A stretch of DNA of 9,157 nucleotides from assembly GCA_020793555.1 (NCBI GenBank), contig DQIO01000241.1, positions 1 to 9,157 on the forward strand. The letters are read 5' to 3'. Source of the stretch: Methanosarcinaceae archaeon. Lineage in GTDB: Archaea; Halobacteriota; Methanosarcinia; Methanosarcinales; Methanosarcinaceae. A program made the position numbers and the translations under genes. This document shows, piece after piece, positions 1-6,450 of the stretch; the stretch's first letter is position 1; each line of letters starts with the position of its first letter. The notes under the pieces are model-generated. The model worked only from the letters and a program-made list of their open reading frames with translations. It was not told where the DNA came from and made no database searches.

Positions 1-1236
1 ATGGAAAGTCTAACTATGGATAATTTTAAAAAACTTGGAATCAGTAACGCTATTTTGAAATCAATAGATGAACATGGATTTGAAAACCCCACAGAAATAC
101 AGGAAAAGTCAATTCCCCTGATCCTTGACGGAGAAGATGTCATTGCCGGATCTGCAACAGGTTCCGGAAAGACACTCGCGTTTGCTTCGGGTATATTGCA
201 AAATTCCGATAAAGGAAACGGAATTCAGGCTTTGATCCTGACCCCTACAAGAGAACTGGCAGAGCAGGTGGCAAATTCTTTCAGGAAATTCTCAAAATAC
301 GACCCATTAAAGATCATATCAATATATGGCGGCGTAGGGATCAATCCACAGATTAAAGGACTTAAGACTGCCGATGTTGTTGTGGCAACACCTGGCAGGC
401 TGCTCGATCATATCAGCAGAAATACGATTAAATTCAATAATGTAAAAACCCTTGTCCTTGATGAAGCAGACCATATGTTTGATATGGGATTCATAAAGGA
501 TGTGGAAAAGATCATCAAGAAATGTCCTCAAAGCAGGCAGACCCTTTTGTTCTCTGCAACCATCTCAAAAGAAGTTGTCAGGCTTTCCCGCAAGTACATG
601 AAAAATCCGGTTCAGGTATCTGTAGACTCTTATATTGACCCTGCCAAATTGAATCAGGTCGTTTATAAAGTGAATGCTGATATGAAATTGTCTCTACTTG
701 TGCACCTGTTAAAGAATGAGAGCTCGAACCTTGGGATGGTTTTTTGCAACACAAAAAGAAACACTGACAAAATTGCAAAGAAACTTAGAAATACAGGTAT
801 CGACGCCATTGCAATTCATGGCGGATTGACACAGAACAAACGAAATAACATTATGCAGTCATTCCATTCCGGAAAAGTATCTGTTCTTGTATGCACAGAT
901 GTAGCTGGAAGAGGACTCGATATACAGGGTGTTTCCCATGTTTATAATTACGAGATTCCCAGAGAGAGCAAACAATATATTCACAGAATCGGAAGAACTG
1001 CACGAGCAGGAAACGAAGGAAAAGCGATAAATATCCTTTCCGAAAAGGACCGAGATAACTTTTCGAGTGTACTTAGAGACAATGATGTCTACATTAAGGA
1101 AATGAAACTACCTGCTCTTGAGAAGATCGTAATTCAAAAGCCGGACAGAGAATTGTCAAAGCCGGCTAATAAGATGGATAAGCCTGCCTCTGGAAAAAGG
1201 CGGCAACATAAAAAGCGCAACTACAACCGCAGTTAA
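1..1236 (+). CDS. DEAD-box ATP-dependent RNA helicase
   Basis: Superfamily 2 RNA helicase of 411 residues, expected to unwind or remodel RNA duplexes in the cytoplasm (ribosome assembly, mRNA turnover, cold adaptation). All family motifs are visible in order: Q motif around residues 8-38, motif I SATGSGKT 51-58, Ia PTREL 82-86, TPGR 130-133, DEAD 154-157, SAT 185-187, motif IV VFCNTKR 247-253, motif V DVAGRGLD 300-307 and motif VI HRIGRTAR 328-335. Every catalytic residue is intact. A lysine/arginine-rich tail (about 388-411) probably adds non-specific RNA affinity, as in RhlE/DeaD/CshA-type enzymes. The ATG at base 1 is the first base of the window, so a longer N-terminus or the ribosome binding site cannot be judged; Met6 is an alternative start. 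The family is certain; the RNA substrate is unknown. Confidence 0.95.
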   Translation: MESLTMDNFKKLGISNAILKSIDEHGFENPTEIQEKSIPLILDGEDVIAGSATGSGKTLAFASGILQNSDKGNGIQALILTPTRELAEQVANSFRKFSKYDPLKIISIYGGVGINPQIKGLKTADVVVATPGRLLDHISRNTIKFNNVKTLVLDEADHMFDMGFIKDVEKIIKKCPQSRQTLLFSATISKEVVRLSRKYMKNPVQVSVDSYIDPAKLNQVVYKVNADMKLSLLVHLLKNESSNLGMVFCNTKRNTDKIAKKLRNTGIDAIAIHGGLTQNKRNNIMQSFHSGKVSVLVCTDVAGRGLDIQGVSHVYNYEIPRESKQYIHRIGRTARAGNEGKAINILSEKDRDNFSSVLRDNDVYIKEMKLPALEKIVIQKPDRELSKPANKMDKPASGKRRQHKKRNYNRS

Positions 1237-1245
1237 ACTCCCCAA

Positions 1246-1254
1246 TCTCTTTTT
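1246..1254 (+). terminator. oligo-T run after the helicase gene
   Basis: A TCTCTTTTT run begins 10 bp after the helicase stop codon. Archaeal RNA polymerase often terminates at short oligo-T tracts without a strong hairpin. Assignment is by position and composition only. Confidence 0.3.
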
Positions 1255-1260
1255 GGAACA

Positions 1261-1268
1261 TTTATATT
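1261..1268 (+). promoter_or_regulatory. candidate TATA box for the U32 gene pair
   Basis: TTTATATT matches the archaeal TATA-box pattern. It lies about 80 bp before the ATG at 1344, which would predict a start of transcription near 1290 and a leader of roughly 50 nt. A second AT-rich block at 1310-1320 would instead give an almost leaderless message, and the gene has no obvious Shine-Dalgarno sequence. The choice between the two is open. Confidence 0.35.
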
Positions 1269-1343
1269 GCAGCAATCCTATTACAGAATCAAATCGAATG
1301 GTAGATTTGTAATAATAATCTTACATAATACACAACAAGAAAC

Positions 1344-2258
1344 ATGACAAAAATGTCCCTAATGGCTCCTGCAGAGTCGATGGAAACTACAAAGAACGTC
1401 ATTTCTGCGGGCGCGGATGAAATTTACATTGGATTGGAAACGCCGGGATTTGCGAACCTGAACCTATCAGGACGCGGGCGCAGTTGCAATGTCACGACAC
1501 AGGATCAACTGCATGACATCGTGGAGTATGCACACAGCCACAGTGTTCAGGTGGACTATACCGTGAACACGCCATATCTTGCTGACGGACTCGAAGATAT
1601 GTTCATCGAACATGTCATGAGGGGTGTGAATGCAGGCGTAGACGCACTTATCGTGGGAGAATTTGGCGCATTGCAACTCATCAATGAACTTGACCTCGGA
1701 CTTCAGATTCACGGAAGCGTGCTGCTTAATACATTTAATCTGGGACAACTTGAACTTCTAAAAGACATGGGTGTGACAAAAGTCGTACTGCCGTTCAAGG
1801 TAACACTTGACGAGATACATGAACTTAACAAAACCGGAGTGGAACTCGAACTGTTCGGACAGTTCGGATGCTCGAATATCAACGGTACATGCCACCTCAT
1901 CCACAGCGCGGATGAATCCATCAACTTCGGATTGCCGTGCCGTGCCAATTATAAGGTCAGTGTTGACAACAGGTTGCATCCGATCCTTGACGCAGGAATG
2001 GACTGTTCACTTTGCAGCATTCCCGACCTGATGGACGCAGGAGTTGCAGCCCTCAAGGTTGTCGGGCGGTGCATGAATCCTGAGATGATAAAGACCATCA
2101 TAGGATTATACCGCAATGCTATCGACATGTCAGAAAAAGGCGCAAACGCAGGCGACATCAAATCACATGTTCTTGAGGAGATCCCTTTCTGGCAGATGAT
2201 GTGCGAACAACAGCGGTGCAAGTATATGAAAACACCAATTGCAGATTCATATATCTGA
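1344..2258 (+). CDS. Peptidase U32 family protein, UbiU-like iron-sulfur protein
   Basis: A 304-residue TIM-barrel-type U32 protein. The N-terminus (MAPAESMETTKNVISAGADEI) follows the U32 pattern of a short strand, then a helix, then AGAD(E/A)IY. The family signature is DAGVAALKVVGR at 231-242 followed by a helix ending in YRNAID. Cysteines 176, 183 and 199 fall in the segment where E. coli UbiU places C169, C176 and C193. C221 precedes DAGV by the same distance as the cysteine in canonical U32 KDLC motifs, so C176/C183/C199/C221 is the likely [4Fe-4S] ligand set (C224 is an alternative). U32 members act on tRNA, rRNA or quinone precursors, and many are not peptidases. The next gene follows after 19 bp, so the two probably form a heterodimer. 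ATG 1344 is chosen; Met4 is possible. Substrate unknown. Confidence 0.85.
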   Translation: MTKMSLMAPAESMETTKNVISAGADEIYIGLETPGFANLNLSGRGRSCNVTTQDQLHDIVEYAHSHSVQVDYTVNTPYLADGLEDMFIEHVMRGVNAGVDALIVGEFGALQLINELDLGLQIHGSVLLNTFNLGQLELLKDMGVTKVVLPFKVTLDEIHELNKTGVELELFGQFGCSNINGTCHLIHSADESINFGLPCRANYKVSVDNRLHPILDAGMDCSLCSIPDLMDAGVAALKVVGRCMNPEMIKTIIGLYRNAIDMSEKGANAGDIKSHVLEEIPFWQMMCEQQRCKYMKTPIADSYI

Positions 2259-2263
2259 TATAA

Positions 2264-2268
2264 AGGGG
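2264..2268 (+). promoter_or_regulatory. ribosome binding site deciding the start of the second U32 gene
   Basis: AGGGG sits 9 bp before the ATG at 2278. This supports that ATG over the in-frame ATG at 2239, which would overlap the upstream gene by 20 bp and has no comparable site in front of it. Confidence 0.6.
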
Positions 2269-2277
2269 AATTTGAAA

Positions 2278-3156
2278 ATGCCGCAAATTGAGATCAGAAC
2301 TGCAAATTATGACAATCTCGGGAAAATCATCAAAACCGCAACCGACAACGGTGCAGGCGTTGGTATCGGAAGTGAGGGATGTCCATACAAACTTCCCGAC
2401 GCAAATTTGGTTGCAGATACACTTGAAAAACTGAATACAATTACAGTTATAACCCCCATAACTCCACAGAAGCACTACGAATCATTGATGAAATATGTCG
2501 CTGATATCTCACATCTTGGCGATCGCATCAATCTGGTAGTTAACGATGTTGGTATACTCTATGGAATACACAACAAAGACCTCACAGACTCATTTAACGC
2601 GATCATAGCAGGACGCGGGATTGTGCACACATCGGAAGGATGTCCCTGGGTTGACCACCTCCTTCGTGATGAAACCGAGAGCATAAAGCAGGCATATCTC
2701 CAGACCAATCTAAACTACCGGCGCACGTTTAAGTTCTTTTCAAAACTCGGCATGACTGAAATTGAAACCGACCTTTTGCCACGAACCGTAGAAGCCGTCG
2801 TCTCACTTGATTGTCCTGTGGGAGTGCATGCCGAATACGTACTTGTTGCATATGCCCGTTCATGCCATACTGCGCGGTTCTACAAAGAAGCACCACCGGC
2901 ATGCAAACTGAGATGCAACAGCAGGATCGATATAGAACTGCGGGATATGTTCGACCTTGCCGGTACGCCGCCTGGATTTGCCGAGCCGAGTGATGAGTTA
3001 AAAGAGATCTACCCCCCGCTCCAGTTGCTTGGAAATTCCATATACATGGAAAGCGATTTCACCGTAACCAATGGGGTGGATAAAGTTATCATCAATTCAG
3101 ACATGTATGAAAGTGGATCACTTGGAAACGTCATCCAAAAGTGGAATGCAGTTTAA
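2278..3156 (+). CDS. Peptidase U32 family protein, UbiV-like iron-sulfur protein
   Basis: A 292-residue partner of the preceding U32 protein. Cysteines at 35, 196, 209 and 213 reproduce the UbiV ligand pattern: E. coli UbiV uses C39, C180, C193 and C197, and the last three have the same spacing here (C-x12-C-x3-C). This supports a [4Fe-4S] cluster and a UbiV-like rather than protease role. UbiV forms a complex with UbiU for oxygen-independent ring hydroxylation in ubiquinone synthesis. Archaea make no ubiquinone, so the substrate must differ. C122 and C179 are extra cysteines. The N-terminal segment (IEIRTANYDNLGKIIKTATDNGA) resembles the first strand-helix unit of the U32 barrel. The start at 2278 is chosen for its ribosome binding site. 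The stop codon is followed after 2 bp by a hexamer repeat array. Family assignment is good; function is inference. Confidence 0.75.
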   Translation: MPQIEIRTANYDNLGKIIKTATDNGAGVGIGSEGCPYKLPDANLVADTLEKLNTITVITPITPQKHYESLMKYVADISHLGDRINLVVNDVGILYGIHNKDLTDSFNAIIAGRGIVHTSEGCPWVDHLLRDETESIKQAYLQTNLNYRRTFKFFSKLGMTEIETDLLPRTVEAVVSLDCPVGVHAEYVLVAYARSCHTARFYKEAPPACKLRCNSRIDIELRDMFDLAGTPPGFAEPSDELKEIYPPLQLLGNSIYMESDFTVTNGVDKVIINSDMYESGSLGNVIQKWNAV

Positions 3157-3158
3157 AG

Positions 3159-3204
3159 TTTAGGTTTAGGTTTAGGTTTAGGTTTAGGTTTAGGTTTAGG
3201 TTTA
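3159..3204 (+). repeat. (TTTAGG)7 tandem hexamer repeat
   Basis: Seven perfect consecutive TTTAGG units (3159-3200) plus a partial TTTA (3201-3204). A degenerate relative, TTTAAAG, at 3152-3158 includes the TAA stop codon of the upstream gene, as if the array had expanded from there. It occupies most of the 79-bp gap before uvrC. The perfect copies imply recent expansion by replication slippage. The GG dinucleotides spaced by TTTA could support a weak two-tetrad G-quadruplex on the + strand. Confidence 0.97.
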
Positions 3205-3211
3205 ATTTTTA
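3201..3211 (+). promoter_or_regulatory. AT-rich TATA-like block before uvrC
   Basis: TTTAATTTTTA abuts the hexamer array and is the only TATA-like stretch between the array and uvrC. It lies only about 30 bp before the ATG at 3236, so transcription from it would give an almost leaderless message. That conflicts with the GGGG ribosome binding site at 3222-3225, so uvrC may instead be read through from the U32 genes or from a promoter inside the array. Confidence 0.3.
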
Positions 3212-3221
3212 ACGATAAAGC

Positions 3222-3225
3222 GGGG
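3222..3225 (+). promoter_or_regulatory. ribosome binding site for uvrC
   Basis: GGGG placed 10 bp before ATG 3236. The intervening ATG at 3226 is followed directly by TAG and cannot start a protein. Confidence 0.5.
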
Positions 3226-3235
3226 ATGTAGACAA

Positions 3236-5041
3236 ATGCCTCCTGATATCTCTCGAATACCGGATTCTTCCGGTGTTTATCTGATGAAGGATAAGTCCGA
3301 TACCGTAATCTATGTGGGTAAAGCGCGTTCACTCAAAAAGAGGGTGCGCCAGTATTTCCAATCTCCTAAGAACCAATCTCCAAAGACAAAGATACTTGTC
3401 GGGCATATTGAAGATGTTGAATGCATTGTCACGGATTCGGAAGTTGAAGCACTTGTGCTTGAAGCGAATTTGATAAGGAAGCACAAACCGCGCTACAATA
3501 TCCAGCTAAAAGACGATAAGCGCTACCCTTACGTCAAAGTCACCATCAATTCCAGATTCCCGAAAATATTCATAACACGTCGTCGCTTGATGGATGGGGC
3601 GATCTATTTTGGACCTTATACGAATGTCAAGGCGATTCGAAAAACACTCGACATCATCTCCCAGATATTCCAGATACGAAGATGCCGCAAAAAGATAAGT
3701 GGGAAACAAGTGCGACCGTGCCTCAATTACCACATCAGTCGATGTCTTGCACCATGTACGGGCGGAGTGAGTGAAGATGAGTATATGGAACATGTGATGG
3801 ATGTTGTGAAATTCTTAAAAGGCGACGTGTCCGGTTTGATAAAACAATTGGAAACCAAGATGAATGATTTTGCCTCCAAACAGGAATATGAGGCTGCAAG
3901 CATGATCCGTGACCAACTTGCTGCGATCAAATCCCTATCCCAACAACAGACATCGACAGCAGGTTCTGATGATCGGGATGTTATAGCTGCAGTATCGGGA
4001 GATGCAGGAGTATCTGTACAAATATTTTATGTGAGGGATGGAAACATGGTCGGCAGGGCAGATATTTCTCTTACCAAGGGCGGTGTTGATTCCACTATGC
4101 CTGATGTGCTGGCAGAGTTTATCAAGCAATATTATCAGGATTCTCCTGTGCCACCTGAGATACTTGTTGAGCATGAGATTCCTGATATTGATCTTATCAC
4201 AAAGTGGCTTGCACAAAAATCCGGACATAGTGTTCACATACATGTGCCTTTGAGAGGACATAAACGAAAACTTCTGGAAATGGCTGCAAAGAATGCAAAA
4301 ATGTCAATGGAACTGGCACAGTTGAAACCAAAACAACATGAGACAGCCCAACAAGCACTTGTTCAACTAAAAGAAACACTTTCATTGGAACTACCGCCCG
4401 GTCGCATTGAGGCATTTGATATATCAAACATATCCGGCACAGATGCGGTCGGATCAATGGTCGTGTTTGAGAATGGCATGTCTTCAAAAAGCGAATATCG
4501 ACAGTTCAACATAAAAACAGTAGAGGGAATTGATGATTTTGCGATGATGGGTGAAGTTGTTTGGCGCAGGTATGCACGTATTGTCAAAGAACGCGGCACC
4601 ATGCCGGATCTGATATTGATCGATGGCGGAGCGGGGCAGGTAAGTGCTGCCAATGGTTCATTGAAAGAATTGGGTCTGGATATTCCCCTGATTGGTCTTG
4701 CAAAGAAGTTTGAACACATCGTGACGACAAAAAAAGGTACAGGTGAAGTGATAATCCTGCCGCATACATCAATTGCACTAAAACTGCTCATGCAAATACG
4801 AGATGAAGCGCACAGGTTTGCTGTGACTGCACACAGGCGCAGGCGCTCTGCAAAGTTGACACATTCAAAGCTTGATGGGGTATCCGGTATCGGTGCATTG
4901 AAAAAGCGTTCACTCCTTGGACATTTTGGATCGATCGATGGTATCATGAATGCATCGGTTGAAGAACTGATGCAGGTTGAAGGGATTAGTGTAAGGCTTG
5001 CAGAACGCATATTTGAATATTTTCAAAACACAGGCGGATAG
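3236..5041 (+). CDS. uvrC: UvrABC excinuclease subunit C
   Basis: Dual-incision nuclease of nucleotide excision repair, which acts with UvrA and UvrB to cut both sides of a DNA lesion. At 601 residues it has the normal bacterial length. The N-terminal GIY-YIG nuclease domain has GVY 13-15, YVG 26-28 and catalytic E76. Cysteines 150, 162, 170 and 174 have exactly the spacing of the E. coli UvrC iron-sulfur ligands (C154, C166, C174, C178). A UVR (UvrB-binding) motif covers about 202-233. The RNase H-like nuclease domain carries D395 (FDIS), D463 (LIDGG) and H526 (DEAHRF), the expected D-D-H set. Two helix-hairpin-helix elements lie at about 546-595. Archaea with this system are thought to have acquired it from bacteria. 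Neither uvrA nor uvrB is in the window. Intact and probably functional. Confidence 0.98.
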   Translation: MPPDISRIPDSSGVYLMKDKSDTVIYVGKARSLKKRVRQYFQSPKNQSPKTKILVGHIEDVECIVTDSEVEALVLEANLIRKHKPRYNIQLKDDKRYPYVKVTINSRFPKIFITRRRLMDGAIYFGPYTNVKAIRKTLDIISQIFQIRRCRKKISGKQVRPCLNYHISRCLAPCTGGVSEDEYMEHVMDVVKFLKGDVSGLIKQLETKMNDFASKQEYEAASMIRDQLAAIKSLSQQQTSTAGSDDRDVIAAVSGDAGVSVQIFYVRDGNMVGRADISLTKGGVDSTMPDVLAEFIKQYYQDSPVPPEILVEHEIPDIDLITKWLAQKSGHSVHIHVPLRGHKRKLLEMAAKNAKMSMELAQLKPKQHETAQQALVQLKETLSLELPPGRIEAFDISNISGTDAVGSMVVFENGMSSKSEYRQFNIKTVEGIDDFAMMGEVVWRRYARIVKERGTMPDLILIDGGAGQVSAANGSLKELGLDIPLIGLAKKFEHIVTTKKGTGEVIILPHTSIALKLLMQIRDEAHRFAVTAHRRRRSAKLTHSKLDGVSGIGALKKRSLLGHFGSIDGIMNASVEELMQVEGISVRLAERIFEYFQNTGG

Positions 5042-5070
5042 GGGATGCGGATTCAAATGGCTCATAAAGC

Positions 5071-5081
5071 TTAATATATAA
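5071..5081 (+). promoter_or_regulatory. TATA box of the V4R-pgi unit
   Basis: TTAATATATAA is a strong archaeal TATA-like sequence in the 70-bp gap after uvrC. With usual TATA-to-start spacing, transcription would begin near 5102-5104, leaving an 8-nt leader for ATG 5112 or about 20 nt for ATG 5124. Confidence 0.55.
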
Positions 5082-5111
5082 CGAAACCAAATAGTATTAA
5101 AGAAAATTTAT

Positions 5112-5654
5112 ATGGGACTTGTTATGGACGACCAAGAATCAAACAATGCACAATCATCAACATGTCGCGGTGAGCAATTCATCATAAAGGGTCTTCTTGA
5201 AACCATTGAGACTTCGATGGGCGAGGAAGAAGCTCAGAAAGTTGCTCATGAGACCGGACGTAAGATTGGGGTTAATCTTGGCAAAAAACTTGGAAAAGGG
5301 GCTGTGGTAAGTTCATTGGATCGATTCATAGAATACATAACTTCTTATTATCAGGTAACGAACCTTGGCGTTGATCAGCACGTTGATAAGTATTGTGCAT
5401 CTGTTCGTTTTAATGGGTGTATAATTCGTAAGATATTAGGTGATGGATATGCAAATCATCCCACTGCGTGCAGGTTGACACAAGGATATATTGAAGGTGC
5501 ACTTTCTACAATGACAGGTCACAAAGTTGAGGAACTTGTTTTTGAGTCGTCTCTGGACTCAAACATTTGCGTTGGTCAGATCAATTTTCACAACATACCT
5601 GTTTCTGATAGAACTGTGGAACAAGGACGTACACCTCGATTTTTGATAAAATGA
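5112..5654 (+). CDS. V4R (4-vinyl reductase) domain-like small protein
   Basis: A 180-residue soluble protein resembling the V4R small-molecule-binding fold. Visible hallmarks are a helical HETGRKIGVNLGKKLGKG segment (about 46-63) and the C-terminal block CRLTQGYIEGALSTMTGHKV (119-138) followed by E-x-S and a C-x-G-x-I-x-F end. This mirrors the V4R pattern of a C/P-x-x-GY-x-x-G-x-x-x helix, then E-x-x-C, then a C-x-F strand. The usual cysteine after the glutamate is replaced by serine here. V4R domains bind hydrocarbons or tetrapyrrole precursors and often occur beside helix-turn-helix domains or in methanogen regulators; no DNA-binding domain is seen in this protein. The start is uncertain: ATG 5112 gives a nearly leaderless message, while ATG 5124 has GGGA 6 bp upstream. 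It may share a transcript with pgi, 30 bp downstream. The ligand cannot be predicted. Confidence 0.6.
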   Translation: MGLVMDDQESNNAQSSTCRGEQFIIKGLLETIETSMGEEEAQKVAHETGRKIGVNLGKKLGKGAVVSSLDRFIEYITSYYQVTNLGVDQHVDKYCASVRFNGCIIRKILGDGYANHPTACRLTQGYIEGALSTMTGHKVEELVFESSLDSNICVGQINFHNIPVSDRTVEQGRTPRFLIK

Positions 5655-5684
5655 GAGATAATAAATATATAATGAGGGATAATA
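5651..5684 (+). repeat. 13-bp imperfect direct repeat flanking an AT box
   Basis: ATGAGAGATAATA (5651-5663) and ATGAGGGATAATA (5672-5684) match at 12 of 13 positions and start 21 bp apart, about two helical turns. The first copy overlaps the stop codon of the V4R gene. The second holds the pgi ribosome binding site and ends at its ATG. An AATATATAA stretch lies between them. This is either a small duplication or a binding site; sequence alone cannot tell. Confidence 0.6.
5674..5679 (+). promoter_or_regulatory. ribosome binding site for pgi
   Basis: GAGGGA, 5 bp before the ATG at 5685, is the clearest Shine-Dalgarno sequence on the plus strand of the window and fixes the pgi start. Confidence 0.65.
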
Positions 5685-6416
5685 ATGGGGAAAGAACTTA
5701 AATTTGGAAATACGACCAGAACCGCTGATATTAGAATGTTGCATGATATGGATGAAGTCATCTATGACAAAACGTGGCTTGAAGCAGCAGACAATTTTGA
5801 ATTATACTACATGTACCGCAACATGCACAAGACCAAAGCCGAATCGGATGTCATCGAGAAACACCACCTTCGATACGATATCACTGTGATCCCACCGGGC
5901 ATGTTAGGCTGCGAATATATGAAAACCGCAGGACACTATCATCCAACAGTTCCGGGCACGGATCTGTCGTATACTGAAGTGTACCATGTAATAGAAGGTG
6001 AAGCTACTTACCTTTTACAAAAAGTGAGTGATGGGAAGGTAGCAGATGTAGTTGTGATCAAAGCACAAGCAGGTGACAATGTTATTGTTCCACCCGATTA
6101 TGGACATGTTACTATAAATGCATCTGATAAAGTGCTCAAAATGGCAAACTGGGTATGTGGTGATTTCACATCTGTTTATGAACCAATAAAGGAACTGTCA
6201 GGAGGTGCATATTATCTTCTAGACACAGGATTTATACAAAATCCAAAATATGATAATGTTCCACCGATTCGTTATCTTTCACCCACGAATTTCCCAGAAT
6301 TTGGTTTTGCAAAAGGGGAAGATATGTATAGTCTCGTTAATGATATTGATAAACTCAAATTCCTAACTTCACCACAAGATTTTTCAAAACTTTTTGAGAA
6401 AATATTAAGTAAGTGA
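5685..6416 (+). CDS. pgi: Cupin-type glucose-6-phosphate isomerase
   Basis: Interconverts glucose-6-phosphate and fructose-6-phosphate in glycolysis/gluconeogenesis, using a metal-dependent cupin fold unrelated to classical PGI. The 243-residue sequence shows TAGHYHP with H84 and H86, then E98 in TEVYHVIEGE, and H141 in VPPDYGHVTIN. These match the two His, one Glu and one His metal ligands of archaeal cPGI (Pyrococcus H88, H90, E97, H136). The loop between H86 and E98 is five residues longer than in Pyrococcus, and the protein is about 50 residues longer, with extra N- and C-terminal segments. Cupin PGIs are known in Pyrococcus, Thermococcus, Archaeoglobus and Methanosarcina. In a methanogen the enzyme would serve gluconeogenesis and glycogen turnover. 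It follows the V4R gene by 30 bp and converges on the RecJ-like gene. Confidence 0.92.
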   Translation: MGKELKFGNTTRTADIRMLHDMDEVIYDKTWLEAADNFELYYMYRNMHKTKAESDVIEKHHLRYDITVIPPGMLGCEYMKTAGHYHPTVPGTDLSYTEVYHVIEGEATYLLQKVSDGKVADVVVIKAQAGDNVIVPPDYGHVTINASDKVLKMANWVCGDFTSVYEPIKELSGGAYYLLDTGFIQNPKYDNVPPIRYLSPTNFPEFGFAKGEDMYSLVNDIDKLKFLTSPQDFSKLFEKILSK

Positions 6417-6450
6417 TATTATGGGATGTACGTTTTTCCAACCCTGACGA

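Noticed and set aside
2239..2277. Upstream in-frame ATG of the second U32 gene
   Set aside because: It overlaps the preceding gene, adds 13 residues with no family similarity, and lacks a ribosome binding site, whereas ATG 2278 has AGGGG.
3159..3204. Chromosome end (telomere) suggested by TTTAGG repeats
   Set aside because: The array is internal, flanked by intact genes on both sides, only 46 bp long, and archaeal chromosomes known so far are circular.
3159..3204. CRISPR array
   Set aside because: Units are 6 bp and contiguous with no spacers, and there are no cas genes nearby.
4363..5010. 215-codon open frame on the minus strand
   Set aside because: It lies antisense to the catalytic and helix-hairpin-helix region of uvrC, which is fully explained, and its translation shows no recognisable motif.
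6417..6450. Hairpin terminator between the convergent pgi and RecJ-like genes
   Set aside because: The 34-bp gap contains a TTTTT run at 6433-6437 on the plus strand but no convincing stem, so a bidirectional terminator is not supported.
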